Shown piece by piece: positions 25,301 to 37,534 of a stretch of DNA of 64,000 nucleotides. The translations under genes and the position numbers were made by a program. Positions within the stretch are counted from its first letter, which is position 1. Every line of letters starts with the position of its first letter. The DNA is taken from the NCBI GenBank assembly GCA_013400115.1, contig VXBP01003514.1:255888-319887 (forward strand), given 5' to 3'. Source of the stretch: Rhinopomastus cyanomelas. Lineage: Eukaryota; Chordata; Aves; Bucerotiformes; Rhinopomastidae. The notes beneath the pieces are model-generated. The model saw only the letters and a program-made list of their open reading frames with translations, made no database searches and was not told the DNA's origin.

Positions 25301-25711
25301 TGGGTGGTTCTTGTGAGCTCCACTGTGGAACTTGGCAAAGATTTTGCCATCTGTCTTAACTGTGGAAGCGAAGCCCATCTCTAATGGCAGATGAGTTCAG
25401 CATCTCACTAGTCACTAAATCTTTAAAGTCCAGTCAAAGCAGTTGCTGGGAGCCTGTGATTGATTTCAGTCCAGCAATTACTCTCTATCGACTGCCCGTC
25501 AGTAGCTGGAGCTGCCTACGGAGACTTGGTTGGAGGAAGCTTTCCTGTTTTACAGGTGGTGGATCAAAATCAAGGACCCTAGCAAAGAGTTATCAGTCTT
25601 CATGTGAGCATCCTGAGGGTAAAAGAAAAAAAGGCATTTAAATCTCATTGATTGCATGAAGGGTGTTCCTGTGCTGTCAGTTAATAATGTCAGCAGGAAA
25701 AGATTATTGCA

Positions 25712-25794
25712 GCAGAATCACAAAACGGCTTCAGTTGGAAGGGACCTTAGAGATCTTCTACTCCATCACCCCTCCCGGGAGCAGGAGACACCTT
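25712..25794 (-). mobile_element. Short antisense CR1 3' end
   Basis: CAGAATCACAAAACGGCTTC, TTGGAAGGGACCTTAGAG, CATCACCCCTCCCGGGAG. Old type. Confidence 0.78.
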
Positions 25795-25819
25795 AGGTCT
25801 TGATGTTGTGTCTAACCGG

Positions 25820-26315
25820 GGTGGCCAGTAGATTGGGAGGGGGGTTCTCCCCCTTTACTCTGCTCTGATGAGACCTCACCTGAAGTTCTGCAGCCAGTTC
25901 TGGTGTCCCCACTATAAGAAGGACATGGAACTGATGGATTTTGCCCAGAGGAGACCACAAAGATGATCCAAGGGCTGGAATACCTCTGCTGTAGGGACAG
26001 GCTGAGGGAACTGGGGTTGTCCAGCCTAGAGAATAGAAGACCTTATAGCAGACCTTATAGCTGCCTTCCAGCACCTGAAGGGAACTTACAGGAAGGCTAG
26101 AGAGAGACTCTTCCCAAGGGGATCTAGTGGTAGGACAAGGGGAAATGGTTTTAAACTGAAGGAGAGTAGGATTAGACTAGATCTTAGGAAGAAGTTCTTC
26201 AGTCCACGGGTGGAGAGACTCTCAAAGTGTTGCCTGGAAAGGCTGTGGCTGCCCCCTCCATGGAGATGCTCAAGGCCAGGCTGGATGAGGTCTTGAGCAA
26301 CCAAGTCTAGGTGAG
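25820..26315 (+). mobile_element. Older CR1 fragment lacking its 3' end
   Basis: Sense copy: TCTGCTCTGATGAGACCTC, GGACAGGCTGAGGGAACTGG, GGATGAGGTCTTGAGCAACC. It stops after GAGAGGCATCACTGAGGATG without the terminal octamers. Confidence 0.85.
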
Positions 26316-27291
26316 AGGCATCACTGAGGATGTCCCTCTTCTGGAGTTCGGGGTTGCTGTCAGCTTCAGCCAGAGAGCTAAGTTCAGCTTGTTCCCCTTC
26401 CCAAGTTTGATACCATCCCTCTTTCTGGCTCTTCACACCACATCCTCTTGCAGCTGCTTTATTTTTTACAAAAATATTTATTTTTAAGATTCAGAGAGGG
26501 GCAAACAGAGGGTACAACAGGAGCAGGGACCAAACTGGGTAGGGAAAATGTTTTCAGCTCTCCACTGGCAGGAAATTTGAGCTCCTCTGGAACCTGAATG
26601 AGTCCTGGAGCAGTCTAGTTATTTTTATATATATTTTTTTTTCTCCTCTTTGGCTGTTCTGTCTGCTTTTCCCACGTTATCATCAAAGTGGCCCCAGAAG
26701 GGACAGTTGTGAAACAGAAAATATCTGCGAGTAGAGGAACAAAAAAAGAGCTTTTGTTAAGCTACAGATGCCTTGGGTTTAGCAAAGACAAACAACTTTT
26801 AATTGCCATAAGTTTTGCAAATGCTGGTGCTAAGTGTATTTTAGTATTGGGGGGCAGGGGAGGAGGATGGGGAACACAAGAAGAGATGTCAGTCGCAGCC
26901 CCATCTCAATGAAATTTGGGTTGAGGCAGCACACCAGTGGTGGCTTCTCCCTCTTCCTGCTCTCTGCCCAGCCCTGAACGCAGACAGCTTTGCAGCAGTG
27001 GAGCTAAAGGGAGAAAAAATAGCTGATTCCTCTGGTTCACATGAACTGCTCTGAACTAGAGCAGATGTGGATGTTCAGAACTATCTGCTTTCAGCAACTG
27101 TTCCATTTATAACCACGAGTTTTCTATTCAGGTCTCTGTATCACTTTAACTTGTTTTCTGTTTCCGCATCCTTTTCCACAATAAAAGACTCTGAACTAAG
27201 TGGGTTTTCAGCTGGCATCCAAAGTCTTTGCAAGAGCTATTCCTTGCCTGACCATACAGTGCCAGCATCCTTGTTCAGTGACTCCTTGCTA

Positions 27292-27606
27292 ATCACAGAA
27301 CGTTGGGATTGGAAGGGACCTCAAAACATCACCCAGGCCCATCCCCCTGCCACAGCAGGATCCCCTAGATCCAGTCACACAGGAACACATCCAGGTGGGT
27401 TTTAAACATCCCCAGAGAAGGAGACTCCACAACCCCCCTGGGCAGCCCCTTCCAGGGCTCTGTCACCCTCAGTTCCTTCTCATATTGGTGTGGAACCTCC
27501 TGTGTTCCAGCTGACACCCATTGCCCCTTGTCCTATCATTAGATGCCACAGAGCAGAGCCTGGCTCCATCCTTCTGACACCCACCCTTCACATATTGATC
27601 AACATC
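27292..27606 (-). mobile_element. CR1 LINE fragment
   Basis: Antisense young-type copy, missing about 12 bp between TGTCACCCTC and AGTTCCTTCTC. It ends near CACATATTGATCAACAT. Confidence 0.94.
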
Positions 27607-28050
27607 ATAAGGCCATTTTGGGTTTGGCTGTCGGGGCAAGTTTGGGCTTGTGGCATCTTCAAGGAGGGGATCAGCACATTGGTTTGTTACCAAACTAGGG
27701 CAGAATTCTACATCTGATGTCACAGTGATAAAATCTCACAAAAGGTGCTTGCAACCTCCAACTTCCAAACGGCTCTTCTATTAATTTTCTGCTTTGTTGA
27801 ACTGGATTCAACTTCGATGGGCAAAAGAAGTTTGTGTGCAATCCAGACCAGGATTGTTCCAGTGAGCACAGATAAGAGATTCAAATTCAACCACAAACGT
27901 TTGGATGACGGCGTTGCAGTCGCTTTGTGTTCCATAAACTCCTACTTCAGAGCAAGCTCGTTCACTCTTTGACTTAAGTGGTCAATAATTAATTCCACAA
28001 AAGCTCTGCTCAGTAAGAGGGTGAGCCCTGCAGTTCCTGCTGACCCAGAC

Positions 28051-28375
28051 ATAATGTTGATAAATATGTGAGAGGTGGGTGTCAGGAGGATGGAGCCAGG
28101 CTCTTCTCAATGTCAGATAAGACAAGAGACAACGAGTTGAGCTGGAACACAGGAGGTTCCACATAAATATGAGAAGGAACTTCTTCAGGGTGAGGGTGAC
28201 AGAGCCCTGGGAGGAGCTGCCCAGGGGTTTGTGGAGTCTCCTTCTCTGGAGATGTTTCAAACCCACCTGGATGTGTTCCTGTGTGACTTGGTCTAGGTGA
28301 TCCTGCTGTGGCAGGGGATTGGACTAGATGATCTGTCAAGGTCCCTTCCAATCCCTAATGTTCTGTGACCTGTGA
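28051..28375 (+). mobile_element. CR1 LINE 3' fragment
   Basis: Sense copy starting at AATGTTGATAAATATGTGAG and ending TCCCTAATGTTCTGTGACC. Confidence 0.95.
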
Positions 28376-28883
28376 CATGGGGTTGTGTCCTGAGATGATG
28401 AAGGACTGGACACAGTCCCAGATGAAGCGAAGCTGTAGTGCTTGGTTAAGGCGAATCAGTTCCGCCTCGGCAGTTCTGCGCTAGTTTGACCAGACCACGT
28501 GGCCTTCATTGCTCATTTTTTTTAGTCACTTCAGTTTCTGTGTTCGATACTTGTCTGTGGGAGCAGTTGTTTGTGTACTGAAGGCCGTATGTGTCGAGGT
28601 CTTTGGTTTAGTTTGTTGCTTTCAGCCTTGACACAGAAAACAAATATTTAGTCCAAGTTGTGAGGACAGATAAGAGTTTAATCTAAACCATACCAAAAGT
28701 TGAAACCCTCCATGAGGCTTTGTGAGGACTGTGAGGTTTCTTAGGGTTCAGCCATGAACTGCATCCAGCACTACGTTTGGAAGGACAGAGATTGTCCTTT
28801 GTGATCTGAAGGCACTTTTCTTTTCTGGTTGACTCCTTACCGGTAGTCCTGTTGTTGTGCTGGGATGTTCTGAGGAACAGTCT

Positions 28884-29030
28884 AGGAAGGCAGAGCATCA
28901 GAGACTAATCCTAGTTGGAAAGGACCTCCTAGATCACAGAGTCCAACCAGACCACAACAACAAACCTAAACACCTGCCACAGCAGGACCAGCTAGACCAA
29001 GTTGCAAAGGAACATATCCAGGGGGGTGTA
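28884..29030 (-). mobile_element. CR1 LINE 3' fragment
   Basis: Antisense copy: CCTAGTTGGAAAGGACCTCC, CCTGCCACAGCAGGACCAGC, AAGGAACATATCCAGG. Confidence 0.88.
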
Positions 29031-29149
29031 AACTCCTGTCTATTTGCATCCCAGGGGTTGCACCCTTTGGTCTGAAGTCTTTCTCTTGCTCGTTTCTCCT
29101 TCCCATTGCCCGTGCACTTGCTATTTCAGTAACTACAGTTTGGTTTATT

Positions 29150-29288
29150 TCTCTGGTTTCTGGAGACATTTAAAACCCACTTGGCCACGTTCCTATGCGA
29201 CTGGATTGAGGGGATCCTGCTGTGGCAGGGGGATTCTATGATCTTTTGAGGTCCCTTCCAATCCTTAATGTTCTGTGATTCTGTGGTT
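29150..29288 (+). mobile_element. CR1 LINE 3' terminus
   Basis: Sense copy: CTGGAGACATTTAAAACCC, GGATCCTGCTGTGGCAGG, ending TGTTCTGTGATTCTGTGG. About 10 bp missing after GGGGGATT. Confidence 0.92.
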
Positions 29289-29350
29289 TAATTTTTGTGT
29301 AAAGTTCCTTCTAAGAAAAACAATTAATTCAACTGCATCTGTTATGTTAA

Positions 29351-29414
29351 GGGAGATTGGACTAGATGATCTTTCAAGGTCCCTTCCAATCCCTAATGAT
29401 TCTATGATTCTTGG
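29351..29414 (+). mobile_element. CR1 LINE 3' terminus, 64 bp
   Basis: Sense: GATTGGACTAGATGATCTTT, TTCCAATCCCTAATGATTC, ending TATGATTC. Confidence 0.9.
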
Positions 29415-30566
29415 AATGTTTAGGGTTTTACTGGATGTCTCCCCCACACAGAAAACCCTTCCCACATTTCCCAAGTGGAAGAACTTTTCTCCCTAGCGTC
29501 CTCATGCTACCCTTCTCCAGCTGTAACAAGAAGTACAACTCCATGGGAATGTCCCCCCGTCCACAACCACATCAAAGCTGTGGTTGAAGTCCAGTTTTCA
29601 AACAATCCCCGAAGCTGGCCAAGCCTGGTGTGGCTTTTGATTTGATAGATTCTGTGGAGGCCCCTCTTGCGACACTCAGCCAAGGCTGGAGAGCGGACAC
29701 CGAGTTCCCCGAAGCTAATTGCTGTCTGGACTGAGGCAACCTCGCATTCATCCTTTCCTGTAACTTGTCCACGTGAGTTGTTTAGTCCTCTCTTTCACCA
29801 AAGCGCCGCGCTCATTTGTCTCCTTTCAATACTGGCCAGGAGTCACTTCTGAATGTGAAGACTGTGCGGCGAAGGAAATCCCGCTTCCAGTCCCCGATAG
29901 ATCGCTTCCATTTTTGTTCTCGTTTGCCACTTCTATTAACTTCATTTTTAAGAGCAAAAATAATTATGTGGAGCCTGGTTTTAGTCGAGGGCTTTTCCTC
30001 AGTTCCTCACATCAACCTGTTGGGTGAGAAGAGTAAAGTTAGGAGGAGGGGGAAGGGGTTTCTTTGATTTAACAAATAAATCAAGTGCTTCCACCGTGCA
30101 GGAATGTCCAGCAGCGTAACGCGTGTGGACGCTAAGGATAAGCAGACACATGAACGGAGGGAAGTCCTTGACGAGGTCTTGGTACGTCGCTCGGACATGG
30201 GATCTTTCTTAGCAGATGCTCTGTCACTTTTATTCCCTAATAACTTTTGACAAGAGACAGATAGCACCGCAGAGTTTACACTAAGGTAGATTGTTTAACT
30301 TTGTCTGTTCCCTTTCAAACCAAAAAAAAATAGTGCCTGGGCTAGTTGTTAAGTTTGGGGATTTGGGATAAGTAGCTGGTTTTATTTGGGAAGGAAGTGA
30401 TGGGTGCAGAAGGCTACTGGATGCTGTTGGAGTTTCAGCAGCTTGGTTGTGGAAGGAGCTTGAGTGCTACCAGCTCTCTACCTGCAGGTATGCTGATGCT
30501 CCTGACTTGTCCTGAGGTTCATGTGGAACAACACAGCCTTTTTTCCTTCTTTTTTCCCTTTTTGGG

Positions 30567-31245
30567 AATCATAGAATCACTCAGGCTGGAAAAGACCTCC
30601 AGGGATCATCAAGTCCAACCACCAACCCTACTCTACAAGTTCACCCCTAAACCAGGTCTCCCAACACTACATCTAAGCATCTTTTAAACTCATTCAGGGA
30701 TGGAGACTCAACCACTACCCTGGGCAGCCCATCCCAGGGCCTGACCACTCTCTCCAGCAAGAATTTCTTCCTGATGTTCAATCTAAACCTGCCTTGTTGA
30801 AGTTTGAAGCCCTTCCCTCTGGCTCTGTCACTAATGACCTGTGAGAAGAGCCCAGCACCAACATCTCTACAGTGTCCTTTCAGATAGTTGTAGGGAGTGA
30901 TGAGGTCTCCCCTCATCCTTCTCTTCCTCAGTCTCTCCTCATAAGATCAATTCTCCAGGCCATTCCCCAGCTTCATTGCCCTCCTCTGCCCTCGCTCCAG
31001 CACCTTGATATCTTCCTTGTACTAAGGTGCCCGAAACTGGACCCAGCACTCAAGGTGCAGCCTCACCAGTGCTGAGTGCAGGGGGACCATCCCCTCCCTA
31101 CTCCTGCTGGACACAGGATGCGTGTTCTGTGCTTGGGTGAGCGCTAGGCAGTATTCATGAGTACTCCAGTGCTGGTGGAGATCACTCTCAGCCCCCAGGT
31201 CCCTGTGAGCCTCAAATCTTCCCCAGCACGACAGAGTAGACTCCC
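30567..31245 (-). mobile_element. Older CR1 fragment, about 680 bp
   Basis: Antisense copy from GAATCATAGAATCACTCAGG through CCTGGGCAGCCCATCCCAGG and AAACTGGACCCAGCACTC to CCCCCAGGTCCCTGTGAG. It covers much of the ORF2 C-terminal region and is clearly diverged from the young type. Confidence 0.88.
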
Positions 31246-31493
31246 CAACCACACAGTTGTTCCAAGGTGGATCAGAGGTGTGAAAGTGCAGCTGATCTGA
31301 ACTTGTGACCGAAAGGGGATTTACACATCAGATGAGTGTGCACACGAGCATCTAACACCTGCTGCTTCTCTTTTAAACACTTAATGCTTTGTTGGGGACT
31401 ACCTTGTAGCTCTTCTCTTTTGAGGGGGTGAAGGGAGTAACCAGCAACTCAAAATCTGCCTGGAGTAAGTGATACTAGGAGATACTAGGAGAA

Positions 31494-31556
31494 AAGGTTG
31501 GACTCGATGACCCTGGAGGTCCTTTCCAGCCATGATGATTCTGTGATTCTGTGAAA
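31494..31556 (+). mobile_element. CR1 3' terminus
   Basis: Sense: GGTTGGACTCGATGACCCTG, GGTCCTTTCCAGCCATG, then GATTCTGTGATTCTGTGA. Confidence 0.88.
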
Positions 31557-31561
31557 CTGAT

Positions 31562-31679
31562 AGTCACAGAACATTATGGGTTGGAAGGGACCTCGAAGAT
31601 CATCCAGTCCAGTCCCCCTGCCACAGCAGGGTCCCCTAGCTCAAGTCACCCAGGAACGTGGCCAGGCAGGTTTTAAACC
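31562..31679 (-). mobile_element. CR1 LINE 3' fragment
   Basis: Antisense: GTCACAGAACATTATGGGTT, TCCCCCTGCCACAGCAGG, GGCAGGTTTTAAACC. It lies tail-to-tail with the preceding CR1. Confidence 0.92.
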
Positions 31680-32445
31680 ACCGTGTTACAGTCTGGACTT
31701 GCCATGGAGAACAGGGCAAAAAGGCAGCGTGAAAGGAAAGCTAGAAAGGAGATGGAATGTTATGAAAGCTAATTATAAACACAGGGGCGCTCTGGTATCG
31801 TGTCTTCTCTTTAGAATGCCATGCAAGTAGGTCTTGCTGCCTGGAAGCTTTCAGCATGAGACCTTTTTTTAGGATGGAGGGGGAAGGTGCACGTTGTCTC
31901 ACCAGATTTGTGTTCAAAGAATGAATTTGGACCACAAGGGTAATAGGTGATAGGATTCCTCCTGCTAGTGTGTGACACTGGCTGTAACTCGGCTCCAGCG
32001 GGCAGGTAATTGAGTGAAAGGTGTCCAGGCTGCCCCTTCACCGGAGGAGGTTTGACTCCTGGCTGATTCTGAAATGAGAAACCCCTGGTCTGATCCCAGC
32101 CTTGTGTAATGTGTGGACATAGTCCATCATCCAGCATGTAGATGCAAATGTTTTGGAAAAGGCTTTAGAAAAGTATTTCCACCTCTGTTTTCCTTGGTCC
32201 CAGCTGCTATTGCACCCTGAAAATAAAAATCAGCACTGATTCCTTTGCCTCTTAAGGAAAGGGCAGTTAAACCAGTGTTCGTGGTGGTATGTGTTCACAT
32301 GTCGTAGGCTGCTGCTTTGGGTGCCTTCAGAAACTTCGTGTTGGTAGATAGGCACCAAAGCTCCGCTGAGGTCAACGGGTAGGTTCTACCAGTTGAGTAG
32401 GTGCTGGGAAGGACCCACCTTGGGGTGATTTCTGTGGTCTGTGTC

Positions 32446-32528
32446 ACAGAATCACAGAACATTAGGGACTGGAAGGGACCTCAAAGATCATCTAGTGCAA
32501 TCCCTCAGCCACAGCAGGATCCCCTAGG
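32446..32528 (-). mobile_element. Short CR1 3' terminus
   Basis: Antisense: CACAGAATCACAGAACATTA, GGGACTGGAAGGGACCTC, to CAGCAGGATCCCCTAGG. Confidence 0.93.
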
Positions 32529-33004
32529 TGCTCGTCTTGGTGGCCATGCTGGAGGCCCAGTGTACAGGCAGGACCAGCAGTGGCCTTGCAGCACTCACTG
32601 TAATTAAACACTTGGCCAGTGCCAGCAGCTGTTTTGAAAATAACATGATGGAAACATGTGGGGACGTTCTGGTGGCAGGAAGCCCATGCACACTTGCAAG
32701 GGAGAGTGCCCCATCTCCCCTTTGGTGCCCTCCACTCTGTGGCCTCACTTCAAATGTCCTTAAGGTTACAAGCACTGGGTTTGCCCGTGTGTTTCACTCA
32801 TCCGTGGAGCTGTAACTGAAGCCACTCTTGGCGATGGGCGAGCAAGATGAGCTCTTCTCCACGCTCCGACGTGCTCAGATTTAATGGCAAGTTTCACAAA
32901 CATCCAGTACGTGTCAGCATGTGAAGGGGAATCCTGAGAGCATGTGCCCTGATAGAGTTTCTGTGTAGGCTCTTATAAAAATCATCTTGTTTTTAATTTT
33001 TTGT

Positions 33005-33481
33005 GGAGCAGTTCAAGAAGGACATGGAACTGCTGAAGAGATTCCAGCACAGAGCCACAAAGATGAAGGAAGTGGAGCATCTCCCTGATGAGGAAAGACT
33101 GAGGGAGCTGGGTCTCTTCAGCTTGGAAAAAAGGAGGCTGAGGGGTGAACCCATGAAAGTTGATAAATATGGAAAGGGTGGATGTCAGGTGGATGAAGCC
33201 AGGCTCTGCTCAGGGGCATCTAATGATAGGACAAGGAGAAATGGGTGTGAGCTGGAACAGAGGAGGTTCCATATCAATAAGAGAAGGAACTTCTTCATGA
33301 CGAGGGTGACAAGCCCTAAAAGGGGCTGTCCAGGGCAGGTGTGGAGTCTCTTTCTCTGGAGACACTTAAAACCCACCTGGACATGTTCCTGTGCGACTTG
33401 ATCTAAGTGATTCTGCTGTGTCAGGGGAATTGGACTGGATGATCTTCTGAGGCCCCTTCCAATCCCTAATGTTCTGTGATG
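33005..33481 (+). mobile_element. CR1 LINE, about 480 bp to 3' end
   Basis: Sense copy with an open 132-codon ORF2 C-terminal remnant (protein words LPDEERLRELGLFSLEKRRL, then CSGASNDRTRRNG). It ends TAATGTTCTGTGAT. Confidence 0.95.
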
Positions 33482-34915
33482 GTCTTAATAAAACCCTAAG
33501 ATGTCCTAAGTTTTGTCTTGGGTTAATGGTGTTATAGAAAGTTGTTATTCTTCTTCAATACAGAAGTATAAGAAACATTGGTGTGTCTAGAGAAGCTTGA
33601 ACTACTTCATATTTCTGCCCTTTTGCTTTGTGTTGTCACTCCTCATCCTTGTCACTACTTGGTCCTACAAGTTAGTCCGTAACAGACCAGACCCACCAGC
33701 CTGAGAGATCTTCACTGAGCACCAGCAAGCCAAATGACCCGCTTAAATATGCACAGGTCTGGTTTTCCCTCGACGAGGATTGACATGCTTTGCCCTTAGT
33801 GTTGTACTTCACTTATTTTCAGTTTCCTTTTAAAGAAGGTCATGTAGTCAAACGGCCGGGGCAGGAGCTAGCAGGCTGACCCGGGCTGTACCCAAGACTC
33901 AAATTGCACTGAGTCAACATGCGTCTCGGCCAGTGCTGGCTGCAGACTGAATTACTGGGAATTACTTCAGTCACATTTTGCACTTGGATTTAGCTTGTGA
34001 GAAGGAGAAGTGGTCGTAAAGCTGTTTGAACAGGGGAGTTGTCGCTGGAGAGGGTTTGGGGGTTGAGGGTTTTTTACTTTCATCCGTGTCTGTGTTCTGC
34101 TCCACCATGTATTTATTTTAAAATCCAGTTGGGTATCAACACGTTCTCCATCTGAAATGTAGATCCCAGACTGAGATGGTTTACATGTTTGAACTGGATC
34201 CAGGTTTAAAGTACCCCAGTTATCTACGAAGTAGATCAAAGTTTCCTTCAGCGTTCATTTCTCATTACTATCTGTTCTGGAGCACCAATTGTTTTCCAGG
34301 GTAATTAGTGTGTGTGTGTCACCGTAAGTTCTTTCTTCTGATCTTGCATCAGACCTGCTCTCGTGTTTACAAGGAATAATCTCCTCCCGTGTCTCTGAAG
34401 CTAAGTTGGACTGTGTCAAAGCCAAACTTTTGTCCTGATTCCACAAGTTTAGGTATCAGGTCTGTGTATTGTCAGGTCACTCGAAAGCACTGGTTTCCTT
34501 TCCTTTGAGCAGGGCCACGTGTGGTTTGAATTTTATCACATTAATTGCAAAATGAGTTACCAGTAGCTCTGTTCTCTGTGCCAGCTGCAGGCTGGCTCTG
34601 GCAGAGCTAAAAGAAAGCCTGATGGTGCCAAATCACCCCACCAAAAACTCCTTGAGTCTTGAACCAGTGAGTGGATTCACCCTTGGGCTTTTTGTTTATG
34701 AGACTCTGGAGGTTTGGATGTGGTAAGAGCAGCCTTAAATCTTGCCTTGTTAAGCCAGACTTGTTGCTTATCTTCCTGGAAAATCATGTGCTCAGAGGAC
34801 TTGGGACAAGAACCAGGCAAGCGCAGGATACTCCATTAGAGTAGGAATGATTAACTGGTTAAACCGGAATTCAGAGAAGGATTTAAGGTTCATTAGATCT
34901 TCATAGGCTGGCAGA

Positions 34916-35339
34916 TTCACAGAGCATTAGGGATTGGAAGGGACCTCAAAAGATCATCCACTCCAATCCCCCCACCACAGCAGGATCACCTAGACCAAGT
35001 CACACAGGAAGATGTCCAGGTGGGTTTTAAACGTCTCCAGAGAAGGAGACTCCACAACCCCACTTGGGCAGCCCCTGCCAGTGCTCTGTCACCCTCACCA
35101 TGAGGAAGTTCCTTCTCAGATTGATGTGGAACCTCCTGTGTTCCAGCTGACAGCCACTGCCCCTTGTCCTATCACTAGATGACAATGAGCAGAGCCTGGC
35201 TCCATCCTCCTGACACTCACTCTTCACATATTTATGAGCAGTAATGAGGTCACCCCTCAGTCTCCTCTTCTCCAAGCTCAAGAGACCCAGCTCCCTCAGC
35301 CTTTCCTCATCAGGAAGGTGTTCCACTTCCTTCATCCTA
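34916..35339 (-). mobile_element. CR1 LINE, about 420 bp
   Basis: Antisense young-type copy; its own strand keeps a 106-codon open ORF2 remnant. It runs from the CAGAGCATTAGGGATTGG end to TTCCACTTCCTTCATCC. Confidence 0.95.
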
Positions 35340-36694
35340 TTGTGCATTTATTCTTAGTTTGTGAAAACACACAGTAGATCTGCTTAAGGCTGAAAAAGCA
35401 GGCCTGGGGTCCTTTACCCAGTTTTGAGCATCCTTTTGCAAGACAAGTGTGTATCTCACACCCTGAAGCCAAGAGGGGAGCAACAAATATGCAAAGAAAT
35501 CCAAGAACATACGTCTCAGAAGAACGCAGTGAAAGAGAAACATTTGGCCAATGGGGTTTGTAAACTTCCCGTTGGGTTCTAGGCAGAATTCACGGTGTGT
35601 GTCAAATTCATTATCCTTGCCCTATTCTCAGGTGCCCTGTCAGTGCTGAAGTGTGTTTGTAACTCAGAGGGAGAAGTCCATCCTACAGGAGGGGAAGGAA
35701 ATAGTGGGAAACCCTCTGCGCGTGCATGGCCTCCATGCCAGCTGCCTTCAGGAACTCCTGAGTCTCTGCTATTTTGGGCAACCACATCCCAGAATCTCAT
35801 TCATAAATTTCTCAAGTACCATTACAAAAATAGTTGGGTTTTATTTATTCACTTTCCTGTTTTCCTCCATTGCTGTCACAGGAGCCTTGTGCCTGTGATC
35901 TAAAGCCTCATCTCAAATGATCATCTTTGGAGTCTTCTAAACATTCAGGTAGTCACCCAGGCACTTTGTGCTTCTTTGCTTCTTGACCACTCAGTTCTGG
36001 AGAGGAAAGGGCACTCCCAGTCACTCCACTTAGCAGGACCACAACCCATGAGGATGCAACCAATGTACCTTGTCTGGTCCCTGAGGATGAAGCAACACGG
36101 CTCTGTTCAGAAGGGGAGAGTTTTAGAAGGTTGTTGCTGGGTGGAAGTTTTTATCTGCTGAACTGAATCAAGACTTTGCGAAATGTCAATCTTCCAGCTG
36201 TGTGCTGCTGCCCCAGTGATGCTGGTGGATTAAAGGAAGATCAGTGGTAGTGTGCACAAGAAAATCTCTTTTCTCCCCTATTTTCTTTTCCCCACTGATA
36301 GGTTTCGCTCCGGTTGTGCCGCTGCCGAGCGTTTCCATATTTAAACAGTTCTCCGGATTGTTTACCGAAGGGGGTAGGCGACGCGCCATCCAAACCTCTG
36401 GGAATGGCACCATAAATTCCCCAAATAAACAGGCATGAGGAGAGAAGCCAAACAGGATACAAGGGCTACAAAGCCTCAAGATTAGCAAGACATGTCCCTT
36501 TCGGTCAGACCAGCAAGTGATTGTTTTGCTGTGAAAAATGGCATTTTGGAAAGGACCTTCTTCAGCAATCGGCTGGGTTGGCACTTGGCTGCTTCAATCT
36601 TGTTTAAAAGGTCACACAGGCTGAGTCCCTTCTAAGAGCCTGAGGGTTGATCAGCAAAGGGAAGATTAGCAGAGAAAGCACTTGATATTCTCTT

Positions 36695-36981
36695 GTCCAG
36701 GGAGAGGCTCTTCTTGGTGTCATCTAGGACAAGGAGCAATGGGTGTGAGCTGGACAGAGAAGGTTCCACATCAATCTGAGAATGAACTTCTTCCCAGTGA
36801 GGGTGACAGAGCACTGGAAGGGGCTGCCCATGGGGGTTGTGGAGTCTCCTTCTCTGGAGACATTTAAAACCCTCCTGGATGTGTTCCTGGGTGACTTGGT
36901 CTAGGGGATCCTGCTGTGGCAGGGGAATTGGACTGGAGGATCTTTCAAGGTCCCTTCCAATCCCTAACGTTCTGTGAATCT
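36695..36981 (+). mobile_element. CR1 LINE 3' fragment
   Basis: Sense: GACAAGGAGCAATGGGTGTG, AACTTCTTCCCAGTGAGG, GTGGAGTCTCCTTCTCTGG, ending CTAACGTTCTGTGAATC. Confidence 0.95.
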
Positions 36982-37295
36982 CGACAGGGTGCTGTGGGAA
37001 TTGTTGCACAGGCTGGAGTAGGTGCGATGAGGCAGTTTTTTCCCACTGGAACATTGTGTGACAGCACAATGTGACAGCAAAGATGTTTTCCCCTGTGAAA
37101 ACTGTCTCTCCAAAACCTTTGGGCTGGGTCAAGTCATACCTGCATTTGTACTTGCTCCAGGTTTCAGTGCCATTAGGGCATCCAGCCTTCCACAAAACAC
37201 AGTGTTCGGGGACATCAACCAAGAGTTTGTGTGTTCTCTGAAATTCCCTTGGGGCATCTTTGTGTGGAGCTGGAGATCTGGGTGGGGAGAAATGG

Positions 37296-37533
37296 AATGA
37301 ACTACAACAAGGGCAGTGTAGAGTCTGGCATCTGGGCAAGAAAAACCCCGGGGACCAGGATAGGGTGGGGACTGACCTGTTGGAGAGCAGTGCAGGAGAA
37401 AGGGACCTGGGGGTCCTGGTGGCCAGCAGGTTGACCATGAGCCAGCAATGAGCCCTTATGGCCAAGAAGCCAACAGCATCCTGGGGTGGATCAGAAGTGG
37501 AGTGGTTAGTAAAGAGAGGTTCTCCTCCCCATC
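37296..37533 (+). mobile_element. CR1 LINE internal fragment ending at an undetermined base
   Basis: Sense upstream CR1 part: AACTACAACAAGGGCAGTG, GAGAAAGGGACCTGGGGGTC, AGCATCCTGGGGTGGATC. The homology stops at the N at 37534, before the part shared by other copies. Confidence 0.9.
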
Positions 37534-37534
37534 N
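37534..37534. other. Undetermined base (N)
   Basis: The only non-ACGT character noticed in the window. It sits exactly at the abrupt end of a CR1 copy and may mark an assembly join. Confidence 0.95.

Noticed and set aside
33005..33401. 132-codon frame that looks like a conserved protein
   Set aside because: It is the C-terminal remnant of CR1 ORF2, found in many copies in the window; annotated as CR1.
36632..37465. 277-codon open frame on the - strand
   Set aside because: It is antisense to two sense CR1 copies (36695-36981 and 37296-37533); the translated words are CR1 antisense frames seen repeatedly in the window.
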